DNA of 64,000 nt from Lachnospiraceae bacterium (lineage in GTDB: Bacteria > Bacillota > Clostridia > Lachnospirales > Lachnospiraceae): assembly GCA_015258065.1 (NCBI GenBank), contig JABZIZ010000002.1, positions 124,001 through 188,000 on the forward strand. Reading direction: 5' to 3'. Positions 16,516-25,249 of the stretch are shown in pieces (positions within the stretch are counted from its first letter, which is position 1; every line of letters begins with the position of its first letter). The position numbers and the translations under genes are program-made. The notes under the pieces are model-generated. The model was not told the origin of the DNA and did no database searches. It worked only from the letters and a program-made list of their open reading frames with translations.

Positions 16516-17850
16516 CTAGAATCTGTGCTCCTCCGGAAAACTTCTTTTGTCATTGTGGTACAGCACCACGGTATCCCCGCATTGCAACTTGCTATCCCCT
16601 CGCGGAAGCATTTTTCTGACTTTTCTTCCTCTTCCGACGCTCCCGTTTTCCCCCGGTGACGGATGTTCGTTTTGCGCTTGATTTTCCTCCAAAGCCTTCC
16701 TTTCACTCGTCGACAGATTTGCAACCGATCCTTGATTTCCGGTTGACGGGATGGGGCGCAGAATCAAAACAATATTCGTTTGCCTCGAGAGATCCAGCTG
16801 TCGAATCTCCTTTCCCACCCAGGGATGATCCTCATGAAGAACCACTTCCGTCAGATCCAGGGGCGATTCGTCCCGCAGCGCTTCTGCGCCGAGCACCAGC
16901 TCATCCCCGGCGTGCATCCGCACATCCCCCCTCGGCACGATGACCTGGTTTTTCCTTTTTAAAACAACGATTCGCAAATCTCCGGGCAGCTCCAGCTCCT
17001 TGATGGCCTTTTCGCACCAGGCATCCTTTTTTTCCAAAAAGAAATGGATAAAGTGGATGCCACTGCCACCGCCATAGTCCCCGATTCGTTTCAGCCTCTG
17101 ATACTGCTCCACAAAACCGGCACTGATAATACCCGTCGGAATCGCCACCATTCCGACTCCCAGAAAGGTGATCCCGATCCCCAGTAATTTCCCTAACGGT
17201 GTAATCGGATAGATATCTCCGTATCCCACCGTGAGCAACGTTGAGGCCGCCCACCAGATTCCAGAAAACGCGTCCGTAAAGACCTGCGGCTGCGCATTGT
17301 GTTCGACGGAATACATGCAGAGACTGGAAGCCACCATCAGGATACAGATGATAAACACCGAAGAAAGCAGCTGCTGCCTCTTGGATTCCAAGACCTCCGT
17401 AATCACATTCAGCGAATCGTAATAGTTGTTGATTCGAAAGAGCCTAAAGATCCGAATCACGCGAAACATCCGGAACACGGCCGCACCGGAGGGAAAGAAA
17501 ATCGGCAGGTAATACGGCAGGAAGGATAACAGGTCAATGATTCCTGAAAAGGAAAGGATATAAGCGCATATCGCTCCTTTTTCCGTCTTCCCCGTATACA
17601 ATTCCTTTGCCGTCAGCAAGCGAAGGACATAGTCGATCGCAAAAAAGAGAACCGTCCACCGTTCTACTTCACGCAGCAGGAGACCATGTTTTACCTGAAA
17701 TCCCTGATAGGTTGCCAGAATGGCGGCGCTTAAATTGCATAACAAGCAGAGGGTGGAGATGATGTCGTAAGCTCTGTTGACCGGTTCATCAATCACGCCG
17801 ACCGATACCATGCGAAAGAGCCGGTGGCGAAAATCGGAATTCCATTTCAT
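16516..17850 (-). CDS. Voltage-gated-type potassium channel with RCK_C-like cytoplasmic domains
   Basis: Six-helix ion channel, 444 residues. An S4 sensor with arginine every third residue (FRMFRVIRIFRLFR, about 126-139) precedes a pore loop with the K+ filter TVGYGD (207-212) and S6 (about 222-245). The cytoplasmic part lacks a Rossmann RCK_N domain. It has one TrkA_C/RCK_C-like unit (about 268-325) ending DVRMHAGDELVLG. A second, similar unit (about 330-440) ends KLQCGDTVVLY. A hydrophilic insert of some 45 residues interrupts the second unit. Selectivity for K+ is well supported; the gating ligand is unknown. It stands alone, downstream of its own short leader. Confidence 0.88.
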   Translation of the reverse strand: MKWNSDFRHRLFRMVSVGVIDEPVNRAYDIISTLCLLCNLSAAILATYQGFQVKHGLLLREVERWTVLFFAIDYVLRLLTAKELYTGKTEKGAICAYILSFSGIIDLLSFLPYYLPIFFPSGAAVFRMFRVIRIFRLFRINNYYDSLNVITEVLESKRQQLLSSVFIICILMVASSLCMYSVEHNAQPQVFTDAFSGIWWAASTLLTVGYGDIYPITPLGKLLGIGITFLGVGMVAIPTGIISAGFVEQYQRLKRIGDYGGGSGIHFIHFFLEKKDAWCEKAIKELELPGDLRIVVLKRKNQVIVPRGDVRMHAGDELVLGAEALRDESPLDLTEVVLHEDHPWVGKEIRQLDLSRQTNIVLILRPIPSTGNQGSVANLSTSERKALEENQAQNEHPSPGENGSVGRGRKVRKMLPRGDSKLQCGDTVVLYHNDKRSFPEEHRF

Positions 17851-17915
17851 TCTGTTACATCCTCATTATGGTAGGAAAAGGATTTTCCACAGTATCCTTT
17901 CCTTGATAAAAAAAC

Positions 17916-17945
17916 TTGACAAGTCCCGTCGCTATATTGTAATAT
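17916..17945 (+). promoter_or_regulatory. Promoter upstream of tRNA-Pro
   Basis: TTGACA (17916-17921), an 18-bp spacer and TAATAT (17940-17945). Between it and the tRNA lies a perfect inverted repeat, TTTGCAT-N6-ATGCAAA (17971-17990), which may be an operator or a processing structure. Confidence 0.65.
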
Positions 17946-18010
17946 CTTTTTTGCGCGTTTCCTATAGGTATTTGCATTGTATCATGCAAAAGTATAAATG
18001 GGTTTCGCTT

Positions 18011-18084
<74 letters not shown>

Positions 18085-18091
18085 TATTGGG

Positions 18092-18124
18092 AAAACGGTC
18101 ATCCAGCGGATGGCCGTTTTTTTT
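18092..18124 (+). terminator. Terminator of tRNA-Pro
   Basis: AAAACGGTCATCC pairs with GGATGGCCGTTTT around a three-base loop, followed by a run of T. Confidence 0.92.
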
Positions 18125-18229
18125 AGTGAACACAATGATTTCAACCATCTATTCCACTGTTGGTTTGTGTACGCTTAATTTGGATTATCATACATTTCCG
18201 GCTACCGCTATGGTTGGTTCCTTCTGTAT

Positions 18230-18270
18230 GAGTCCATTTTGTGTACGCAAAATGGACTCTTTCATTTTTA
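18230..18270 (+). terminator. Attenuator-like terminator in the ABC-F leader
   Basis: GAGTCCATTTT (18230-18240) and AAAATGGACTC (18249-18259) form a perfect 11-bp stem with an 8-base loop and a T-rich tail (TTTCATTTTTA). It ends only 11 bases before the AGGAGG of the ABC-F gene, so full termination there would silence the gene. Leader terminators with drug-induced read-through are known for several antibiotic-resistance ABC-F genes; its use here is inferred. Confidence 0.75.
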
Positions 18271-18293
18271 AGAAACAAAACAGGAGGGCTTTT

Positions 18294-19832
18294 ATGCTAC
18301 AAATTCGAAATTTGACACTCACACACAGGGCAGATCTGCGGGTTTTATTAGAGCAATTTCATTTGGTTCTCAATGACGGGGACAAGGCCGTCATCATTGG
18401 AGAAGAGGGGAACGGGAAATCGACCTTGATGAAATGGCTCTATGATCCGGAACTTACCTCCTCATACACGGAATGGGAAGGTGAGCGGATAACGGCCGGA
18501 GAAACACTTGGGTATCTTCCTCAGGAGCTGCCCGAAACGGACAGGGACAAAACGCTTTACGAATACTTTTCGGAATCGCATCTGTTTTTTGACCAGAACC
18601 CCAGGGATTTAGCGCAGATGGCAATGGAATTCCATGTCCCCTCTGATTTCTTTTACCAGGATCAGAAATTGGGGAGTCTGTCCGGAGGAGAAAAGGTCAA
18701 GGCGCAACTCATGCGAATTCTGATCGACAAGCCGACTGTGCTTCTTTTGGATGAACCTTCCAATGATCTGGATATCCGCACTTTGGAACTTCTGGAGAGA
18801 CTTTTTCTTCAATGGGAGCACATTCTTCTTTTTATCTCCCATGATGAAACACTGATTGAAAATACCGCCAATGTGATCATCCACTTGGAACAGATCAAGC
18901 GAAAAACCAGGAGCCGATACACAATCGTCAGGGACCACTACCGGAACTATGTGGAAAGGAGAGCTGCAATTTTTGCAAGGCAGGAGCAACAGGCGATCAA
19001 CGACAGGAAGGAGAAGAAGCTCCGGGATGAAAAATTTGCGAAGATTTACAACAGCGTTTCGCACGACCTTGCCCATGTTTCCAGGCAACTGCCCTCGGAA
19101 GGCAAGAATCTGAAGGATAAGATTCATACCATAAAGGCCATGGGAAGACGCTTTGAAAAAGAGGATGCACAGATGACTCACTCCCCCGAACAGGAGGAAG
19201 AAATCTTTTTCCAACTGGGGAATGCGAGTGCCGGAATACCGTCCGGCAAGACGGTAATTGCGTATGAACTGGATGAACTTCGAACGCCGGACGGAACAAA
19301 AGTCCTTGCAAAAGATATTTTACTTCGAGTCAGAGGACCCGAGAAAGTCTGCATTGTGGGAACGAACGGTGCCGGTAAGACCACTCTGCTGAAACAAATG
19401 GCACAGGAATTGCTTTCCAGAAAAGATCTCCTGGTGCAGTATATGCCGCAGAACTATGAGGAACTTCTTGACCTTGAGGCAACTCCGGTGGAATTTTTGG
19501 ACGACTCCGGGGACAAGGACGTTCGTACCCGCATCCGAACCTATCTGGGCGCATTGAAATATACAGCAGAGGAAATGGATCATCCGATCGGGTCATTATC
19601 CGGCGGACAAAAAGCAAAAATCTTGCTGTTAAAGATGAGCCTGTCTGCTGCCAATGTCCTGCTTTTGGACGAGCCTACCAGAAACTTTTCGCCTCTTTCC
19701 GGCCCTGTGATCCGTAAGATGATCGCTTCTTTTCCCGGAGCGGTGATCAGCATTTCTCATGATCGGAAATATATAAAAGAAGTTTGTACAAAAACCTATC
19801 AGCTTACAGAGACAGGACTTCGTCCCCTATGA
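18294..19832 (+). CDS. ABC-F family ATPase (possible ribosome-protection factor)
   Basis: Soluble protein of 512 residues with two ABC ATPase domains and no membrane domain. NBD1 has Walker A GEEGNGKST (36-44), signature LSGGEKVKAQLM and Walker B LLLDEPSNDLD. A basic, helical interdomain linker follows (about 200-310). NBD2 has GTNGAGKTT, LSGGQKAKILLLK and LLLDEPTRNFSPL, where NFSPL replaces the usual ND-LD. Real start ATG 18294 has AGGAGGG; the frame is open upstream through the tRNA but that part is not coding. ABC-F proteins act on the ribosomal E site; NBD2 details resemble the Lsa-type resistance branch, but resistance cannot be asserted. An attenuator-like hairpin precedes it. Confidence 0.88.
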   Translation: MLQIRNLTLTHRADLRVLLEQFHLVLNDGDKAVIIGEEGNGKSTLMKWLYDPELTSSYTEWEGERITAGETLGYLPQELPETDRDKTLYEYFSESHLFFDQNPRDLAQMAMEFHVPSDFFYQDQKLGSLSGGEKVKAQLMRILIDKPTVLLLDEPSNDLDIRTLELLERLFLQWEHILLFISHDETLIENTANVIIHLEQIKRKTRSRYTIVRDHYRNYVERRAAIFARQEQQAINDRKEKKLRDEKFAKIYNSVSHDLAHVSRQLPSEGKNLKDKIHTIKAMGRRFEKEDAQMTHSPEQEEEIFFQLGNASAGIPSGKTVIAYELDELRTPDGTKVLAKDILLRVRGPEKVCIVGTNGAGKTTLLKQMAQELLSRKDLLVQYMPQNYEELLDLEATPVEFLDDSGDKDVRTRIRTYLGALKYTAEEMDHPIGSLSGGQKAKILLLKMSLSAANVLLLDEPTRNFSPLSGPVIRKMIASFPGAVISISHDRKYIKEVCTKTYQLTETGLRPL

Positions 19833-19859
19833 TCCTGTAGAATGCCGCAGTTCCCGATC

Positions 19860-21191
19860 TTATGGCTCATTCTCCTGTCTGCACGCCTGCAATACGATGC
19901 GGATTCGGCTGCCCAGTTCCTCCCTGGAAACGACCTCGAAATGGCCCCGGTGTCTGTCCACGATCCACTTTGCAATCGAAAGACCGAGGCCTGTTCCCTG
20001 GTAGTTTCTCACTTCATCCGACCGGTAGAACCGCTCAAATATATGCCGGACATCCTTTTCCTCCATTCCGATGCCCGTATCTTCCACCTGCAAACAAGGG
20101 CTGTGATTTTCCAAATAGAAGGCGGAGAGAGCAATCTCTCCCCTTTTTTCCGTATATTTGGCGGCATTTTCCACGAGAATCCGCACGGCCTGCTTTAACA
20201 TGGCTGCGTCCACAAGGGCATAGACGGTGCCCTCCGCTTTCAATAAATAACGATGCCCCTCGTCAATCATCAGAGATTCTTCATAAATTTCTCTCATGAG
20301 AGGGACCAAATCAATTCGTTCCAGCTTTAAGACCGCTCTTCCTGCGTCTCCCCTTGCCAGAAAGAGGAGCTGTTCCACCAGTCTGCTCATATGATCGGAC
20401 TCGTTTTTGATGGCATGAATGGATTCGTCCAGTATCTTCGGATCTTCTTTTCCCCACCGGTCCAGCATATTCGCATAACCCTGAATGACCGCAATCGGTG
20501 TCTTTAGTTCATGGGAAGCGTCGTTCACAAACCTCGCCTGCTGCCGGTAAGATTCCCGCATTCTGGTTAAAAGATTGTTGATTGCAGCCTCAATTCCTGC
20601 CAAATCCCTGTCTCCCAGATTCAGCTTCTGCGTATCTTCCGCCCTCATCCGATCCAGCGCATTTTCCAGTGTCTCGAACTTATCTTCGTCAAAGGACAGT
20701 CTTGTTAACTCGTCTGCACGCAGTGCAAGATCGCTCAAAGGACTCAGCGTTCTTCTGATGGCTCTGTCTTCCTGCGGATAGGATAAAAGAAGTTTCAACG
20801 CTTGCATGAGCGCCATCACTCCAACGATGCAACCGGAGAGAAGAAACCATTTTTGCAGCGGAATTTCTATGAGGCCGCTCCGTGTTCCTAAGAGGAGCCT
20901 GGTCGATAACACCCACTCTCCGCCCTTCACCTGCGCCTTCCAATCCGATAAACCGCCTATCTTGAGAAGAGAGCCCATCCATTCCCGAAATCCGTGTGTA
21001 CTGCGCAGATCCGGAAACACGCCCGAAACCGCATAAATCTGCCCAAGGAGAAAAATGAAGAAAATCAGAAAGAAAAGAAGCAGGTCCGCCCCCAGATAAA
21101 TGCTTATTTTTTTCAGCAGCATTCCCTGGTGGAGCTTCCTACGGATGGATACCACACGCTGTGCCTGCAGATCAGACCCGTTTGATGACAT
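19860..21191 (-). CDS. Membrane sensor histidine kinase
   Basis: Sensor kinase of about 443 residues, partner of the overlapping response regulator. Two membrane helices (about 33-52 and 114-137) enclose a roughly 60-residue external region. A HAMP-like linker follows. The phospho-acceptor is His227 in NDASHELKTPIAV. The ATPase boxes are LVENAAKYT (N), VEDTGIGM (G1), FERFYRSD (F) and GTGLGLSIAKWIV (G2). The start at 21191 has GAGGGGTGGG upstream and overlaps the regulator stop by 20 bp, indicating coupled translation. It belongs to the DUF4342-regulator-kinase group. Confidence 0.92.
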   Translation of the reverse strand: MSSNGSDLQAQRVVSIRRKLHQGMLLKKISIYLGADLLLFFLIFFIFLLGQIYAVSGVFPDLRSTHGFREWMGSLLKIGGLSDWKAQVKGGEWVLSTRLLLGTRSGLIEIPLQKWFLLSGCIVGVMALMQALKLLLSYPQEDRAIRRTLSPLSDLALRADELTRLSFDEDKFETLENALDRMRAEDTQKLNLGDRDLAGIEAAINNLLTRMRESYRQQARFVNDASHELKTPIAVIQGYANMLDRWGKEDPKILDESIHAIKNESDHMSRLVEQLLFLARGDAGRAVLKLERIDLVPLMREIYEESLMIDEGHRYLLKAEGTVYALVDAAMLKQAVRILVENAAKYTEKRGEIALSAFYLENHSPCLQVEDTGIGMEEKDVRHIFERFYRSDEVRNYQGTGLGLSIAKWIVDRHRGHFEVVSREELGSRIRIVLQACRQENEP

Positions 21192-21885
21192 AACCCACCC
21201 CTCGAACCGTTTCGATGACTTTTTCTCCAAACACCTCGTCTATTTTGGATCTTAAAAACCGCACATAGACGTCGATCACATTGGTTTCCCCTGCATATTC
21301 ATAGCCGCAGACCTTCTCCAGCAACGTATCCCGCGACAGCACAAGATCCATATTTTCCAGCAAGGTCTGCAACAGAAGAAATTCACGATTGGTTAACGTG
21401 ATTTCATGCCCATCGTAGAGCACGCGATGCTTTTTCGTATTTAAGGACAGTTTCCCTCTTACGAATACCCCTTCTTCCTCTTCCTCTTTTCTTTCTTCAT
21501 GATGAAGGGCTTTCGTATGCAGTTTCAGTGCCACCCTGATTCTTGCAAGCAGCTCTTCAATAGCAAAAGGTTTCGTGATGTAGTCCGATGCGCCTGCGTC
21601 CAGTCCGGAGACCTTATCCATCACCGCATCTCTGGCCGTAAGAAGAATGACAGGCGGGGCCTCTTCTCCTTCCTCCCTGTTCAGCCTCCTTAGAACCTCC
21701 AGGCCGTTCAGTCCCGGCAGCATTATATCCAGTAGAATCAGATCAAAATGGGACGAGAGCGCCGTATCCAGCGCATCCCGTCCGTTCATCACTTTCTCCG
21801 TTTCATAGCCTTCGTGCTGTAATTCCAGCTCCACGAACCTTGCCAGTTTTTCTTCGTCCTCTACAATGAGGATCCTTGCTCCCAT
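21172..21885 (-). CDS. OmpR-family response regulator
   Basis: Response regulator of 237 residues. The receiver domain has EDEE at the N-terminus, Asp53 in LILLDIMLPG, a Thr in LLTARD and Lys in TKPFAIEELLARI. An acidic linker (EERKEEEEE, about 130-138) joins the winged-helix domain, which ends TVRGVGYVIKR. The gene overlaps the kinase downstream by 20 bp and is 68 bp after the DUF4342 gene. Targets are unknown. Confidence 0.94.
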   Translation of the reverse strand: MGARILIVEDEEKLARFVELELQHEGYETEKVMNGRDALDTALSSHFDLILLDIMLPGLNGLEVLRRLNREEGEEAPPVILLTARDAVMDKVSGLDAGASDYITKPFAIEELLARIRVALKLHTKALHHEERKEEEEEGVFVRGKLSLNTKKHRVLYDGHEITLTNREFLLLQTLLENMDLVLSRDTLLEKVCGYEYAGETNVIDVYVRFLRSKIDEVFGEKVIETVRGVGYVIKRV

Positions 21886-21953
21886 TCTATTTTCAAATTT
21901 CCTTCTCTATGAATGATGATGCCCATGACTCGTCCACAATGACAAAAGCTTCC

Positions 21954-22487
21954 TCAGTCTTCCCGGTTGAATTCCTGTTTCATCCGATCCGCCATATCTC
22001 CGGCCTTTTGCATCGCGTCGTTGACTTCTTCCAAATGTTCATGGCCTTCGAACGAATAACGGCAGTTAAAGAAGAGAGAAACCACCATCAGAATCAATAG
22101 AATCTTCCAGAAAAACAGCATTGCAACGACCAGCAGCAAGCTGGGGACGGAGAGGATTTTCTTCTCGTTTCTCTTCATCTGGAAATTGCTGTGCAAAATG
22201 GCCTCGACAAAGTTCCGGAACATTCTCCCCATATTTCTTCCATAGTTCCGCTTCTTGCCTTCGTCCTCTTCCTTCTCTACGCTATCCGCTACTTTTTCGT
22301 ACTGGTTCTGATCCTCGTAGCTGGTCGAAAATGCTTCCTGCCCGCGGGAAGCCGTTTTTCCCTGCCTTTCCAAATCAATCATGGCATCCAACAAATCCCA
22401 GTTGTTTGCTTCTAGGGCTGCCCTGGCATCCTCCATGCTCACATTTGCCTTTTGGCTTAATTTTTCTACTTTTTCAAAGTCTTCCAT
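21954..22487 (-). CDS. DUF4342 protein with UBA-like N-terminal domain
   Basis: Small protein of 177 residues. Residues about 1-45 form a UBA/TS-N-like three-helix module (VSMEDARAALEANNWDLLDA), as in EF-Ts and nascent-chain factors. A charged linker leads to a basic segment, then one or two membrane helices (SVPSLLLVVAMLFFWKILLI). A short soluble tail (EHLEEVNDAMQKAGDMADRM) closes the protein. The start ATG at 22487 has GGAGGAAG upstream. DUF4342 proteins recur in Firmicutes; the function is not established. Being directly upstream of a regulator-kinase pair suggests it modulates or is controlled by that system (inference). Confidence 0.8.
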   Translation of the reverse strand: MEDFEKVEKLSQKANVSMEDARAALEANNWDLLDAMIDLERQGKTASRGQEAFSTSYEDQNQYEKVADSVEKEEDEGKKRNYGRNMGRMFRNFVEAILHSNFQMKRNEKKILSVPSLLLVVAMLFFWKILLILMVVSLFFNCRYSFEGHEHLEEVNDAMQKAGDMADRMKQEFNRED

Positions 22488-22633
22488 TTTTTTCTTCCTC
22501 CATTGGTTTGATCCCACCCGATTTTTCAGGTTGTCTGATGTTTGTTATTTTCTTCAAGCATCTTGTGATCCCTAGCATAATGGAGGCTTCTTAAATGTAC
22601 TTTGAAGAAAAATTAAAACTGGATTAAAAACAC

Positions 22634-23653
22634 CTAAGCCTGATAATCTGTTACCAAAAACATCGGCTTAATGGCGATGACTTCTTCATATTCCTTTCTC
22701 GTCACTTCCACATCCGCATTTAGTGCCCGCAGGTCTTCCTTAAGGAGCAGGAAGGCTTCGGAAACACTTTGCGCTCTCCCCATACGAATGCTCCTGATCA
22801 TTCTTTCAATAGAGGAAGGATGCGCATAGGCGGGTGGAAGGGAGAAATCTTTTCCCTTTAAATAACTTCGCATTGCCTCTTCGGCTGCGTCCCACTGCTT
22901 TAAAGCTTCCTTCTTGTTTCGTTTCCCGCTTGGCAGGGCGCCTGCCGCCATCAGAGAAAACAAGATCGAAAAGCCGAACATTAAGAAATAAATGGAGAAA
23001 TCACCCTCTTTTCGGATGAGAGATACCGCCCCGAACACGCAACAGAGGATGGCAGCGATCAAAATAAGGAGCGCCATGATGCGAAAGGTAGGAGAAATGG
23101 CATCCGCCACCCTTTTACTTACGGCACACCTCGTCAGTTCCCTATAAAGCTCCGGTCTTTTTTCCAGGGTTTCCTTGTCCCGCTGTAATTTCTTTACACT
23201 ATTTTGTGCCTGTTCTGAAAGTTCCTTTAGATATTTCTTCTCCTCTTCGATTCTTGCCCTCTCCAGCCGCTCCTCGGCCTGCTTTGAGAGGGTCGGAATC
23301 TCCGGATGATGCTTTCTTAGTGTGAATAGGAGGTCATCCACCTCCTGTTCCACCTTGAAATTACACTGTTTCTGTGTTCCGTCTTTCTTTTCCACCACCA
23401 GGTAGGGAATGGAGGCAAAAACGCCTTTTCCGGTAAATCCACCCTTCGTCATGGCAACTTTTTTAAACACCCTCGCCACGTCTTCATAGCAAATATAGAA
23501 GCGTCTCTCGATATAAAAGCTGTTTAAATACATTGCCTTCTTTCCCAGACCGCAAGGGCCGAAGTGCAGGCAGTTTTTCTTATCCATGCGCAGCTCTTCG
23601 CCAGTCAGTTTCCTGTCTGCAATCGGTGTTGTAAATATCATCTTTTTCTCCAT
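22634..23653 (-). CDS. Unknown membrane protein with coiled coil and two transmembrane helices
   Basis: Hypothetical protein of 339 residues. The N-terminal part (about 25-115) contains FYIERRFYICYEDVARVFK and SIPYLVVEKKDG, reading like a small beta-rich (PH-like) domain. Residues about 120-170 are a charged Glu/Lys coiled coil. Two membrane helices follow (about 192-215 and 223-243), and then a helical C-terminal domain. There are no catalytic motifs that I recognise. GGGGA precedes the ATG. It follows cstA-like by 28 bp on the same strand, so the two are probably co-transcribed. Confidence 0.7.
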   Translation of the reverse strand: MEKKMIFTTPIADRKLTGEELRMDKKNCLHFGPCGLGKKAMYLNSFYIERRFYICYEDVARVFKKVAMTKGGFTGKGVFASIPYLVVEKKDGTQKQCNFKVEQEVDDLLFTLRKHHPEIPTLSKQAEERLERARIEEEKKYLKELSEQAQNSVKKLQRDKETLEKRPELYRELTRCAVSKRVADAISPTFRIMALLILIAAILCCVFGAVSLIRKEGDFSIYFLMFGFSILFSLMAAGALPSGKRNKKEALKQWDAAEEAMRSYLKGKDFSLPPAYAHPSSIERMIRSIRMGRAQSVSEAFLLLKEDLRALNADVEVTRKEYEEVIAIKPMFLVTDYQA

Positions 23654-23681
23654 TCCCCAAACAAAATCACACTACAAAAGG

Positions 23682-25136
23682 TTATTGATTTTTCTGCTTC
23701 CGTGCTGCAACCAGAAAGATGCCAAGGAAGAGAGCCGCCACAAGGATCCCTACCGGGTAAGCAATCGTTGTATTCTGATTCAGTGCTGCAAAATGTCCCA
23801 GGCATTCAGGCGCCATACAGAAGTAAGTTGCAGAAACGGCACTCATGAAGGTGGCAGGGACCGCAGTAATCCAATAATTCTTTTTCTCGGCAACCAGATA
23901 CATACTTGCCGCCCAGAGTACGATCATTGCAAGCGTCTGATTCGACCAGCTGAAGTAGTTCCAAATAACGCTGTAGTCGATGATTCCAAAGGTATTGCCA
24001 AAGCCCAGAAACGCACCGACGCCGAGCACCGGGATGCAGAGCGCAAGCCTTGAGGTCCATTTGCTCATGTCAATTTTGAACCAGTCCGCGATGGTTAATC
24101 TTGCCGAACGGAAGGCGGTATCTCCTGAGGTGATGGGGCAGGCAATGACGCCCAGCATGGCCAGCGCCACGCCGACTCCTCCCATGGTTTGCTTGCAGAT
24201 AGCATAGACCGTCGTCGAATTACCGCCACCGGCATCCAGGAGCCCTTTGCTTCCATACAGTGTGCAGCCTGCTGCCGCCCATACCAGAGCGATGATTCCT
24301 TCCGCCACCATGGCACCGTAGAACACGAACTGTCCCTGCTTCTCGCTCTTCATACAACGTGCCATCAGAGGAGACTGGGTGGAGTGGAAGCCGGAAATTG
24401 CTCCACAGGCAACCGTAATGAACATAAAGCTCCAGATCGGTTTCCCGGCAGGATGAAGATTTCGGAAATTCTCCCAAATTTCCGGCATCGGTTTCCCGCT
24501 GGTTAAAGTTCCGATTCCAACGCCAATCGCCATGACAATCAGACAGACTCCGAAAATCGGGTAAATTCTTCCGATCACCTGATCGATGGAAATAAAGGTA
24601 GCGATGAAATAATAAATCAGAATCAGCGTCAACCAGAAGGTGGTGTTGACCACGATCCCGGACATATTGCTTTCTTTAAACAAGACTACCAGCAAGCCGG
24701 CAGGTCCTACCGCAAATACGGTTCCAACCATGATTAAGAGGATAACGGAAAAGACCCTCATCACATTCTTCATTCCGTCTCCCAGATAGGTTCCTGTCAC
24801 CTCCGAGATGGAAGCACCCCGGTTTCTCTCGGAAAGCATACCGGAAAAATAGTCGTGTACGCCTCCTGCAAAGATCGTTCCAAAGGTGATCCAGAGATAG
24901 ACCACAGGCCCCCATTCCGCCCCTGTCAGAGCGCCGAAGATCGGCCCGAGTCCCGCAATATTTAACAGCTGTACCAGAAACAGCTTCCATTGCGGCATGA
25001 CCACATAATCGACTCCGTCATTGATGGCAACGGCGGGGGTCTCTCTGTCGTCCGGACCGAAGGTCTTTGTCACAAATTTCCCGTAAGTGAAATATCCTGC
25101 AATCAAGATCGCAAGACAGAGTAAAAAACTGAGCAT
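23682..25136 (-). CDS. CstA-family peptide/pyruvate transporter
   Basis: Polytopic membrane protein of 484 residues with 12 or more helices, of the carbon starvation CstA family, which imports peptides or pyruvate in characterised members. The signature region is visible: PQWKLFLVQLLNIAGLGPI, GALTGAEWGPVVYLWI, HDYFSGMLSERNRG and FHSTQSPLMARC. Its length fits the shorter Firmicutes form rather than the roughly 700-residue E. coli form. Start ATG 25136 has GGGAGG upstream. In enterics CstA-like BtsT is under two-component control; here a two-component pair lies two genes downstream, a suggestive but unproven link. Confidence 0.9.
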   Translation of the reverse strand: MLSFLLCLAILIAGYFTYGKFVTKTFGPDDRETPAVAINDGVDYVVMPQWKLFLVQLLNIAGLGPIFGALTGAEWGPVVYLWITFGTIFAGGVHDYFSGMLSERNRGASISEVTGTYLGDGMKNVMRVFSVILLIMVGTVFAVGPAGLLVVLFKESNMSGIVVNTTFWLTLILIYYFIATFISIDQVIGRIYPIFGVCLIVMAIGVGIGTLTSGKPMPEIWENFRNLHPAGKPIWSFMFITVACGAISGFHSTQSPLMARCMKSEKQGQFVFYGAMVAEGIIALVWAAAGCTLYGSKGLLDAGGGNSTTVYAICKQTMGGVGVALAMLGVIACPITSGDTAFRSARLTIADWFKIDMSKWTSRLALCIPVLGVGAFLGFGNTFGIIDYSVIWNYFSWSNQTLAMIVLWAASMYLVAEKKNYWITAVPATFMSAVSATYFCMAPECLGHFAALNQNTTIAYPVGILVAALFLGIFLVAARKQKNQ

Positions 25137-25249
25137 TTTACACCTCCCACATGAAAAGTTAGTAGTTACATTATGCCTATAAAGATTGTATAAACTATAT
25201 TTTAGTCTATTTCAACCCCAAAACTTAAAATTCTATACAAACTTTTTTA

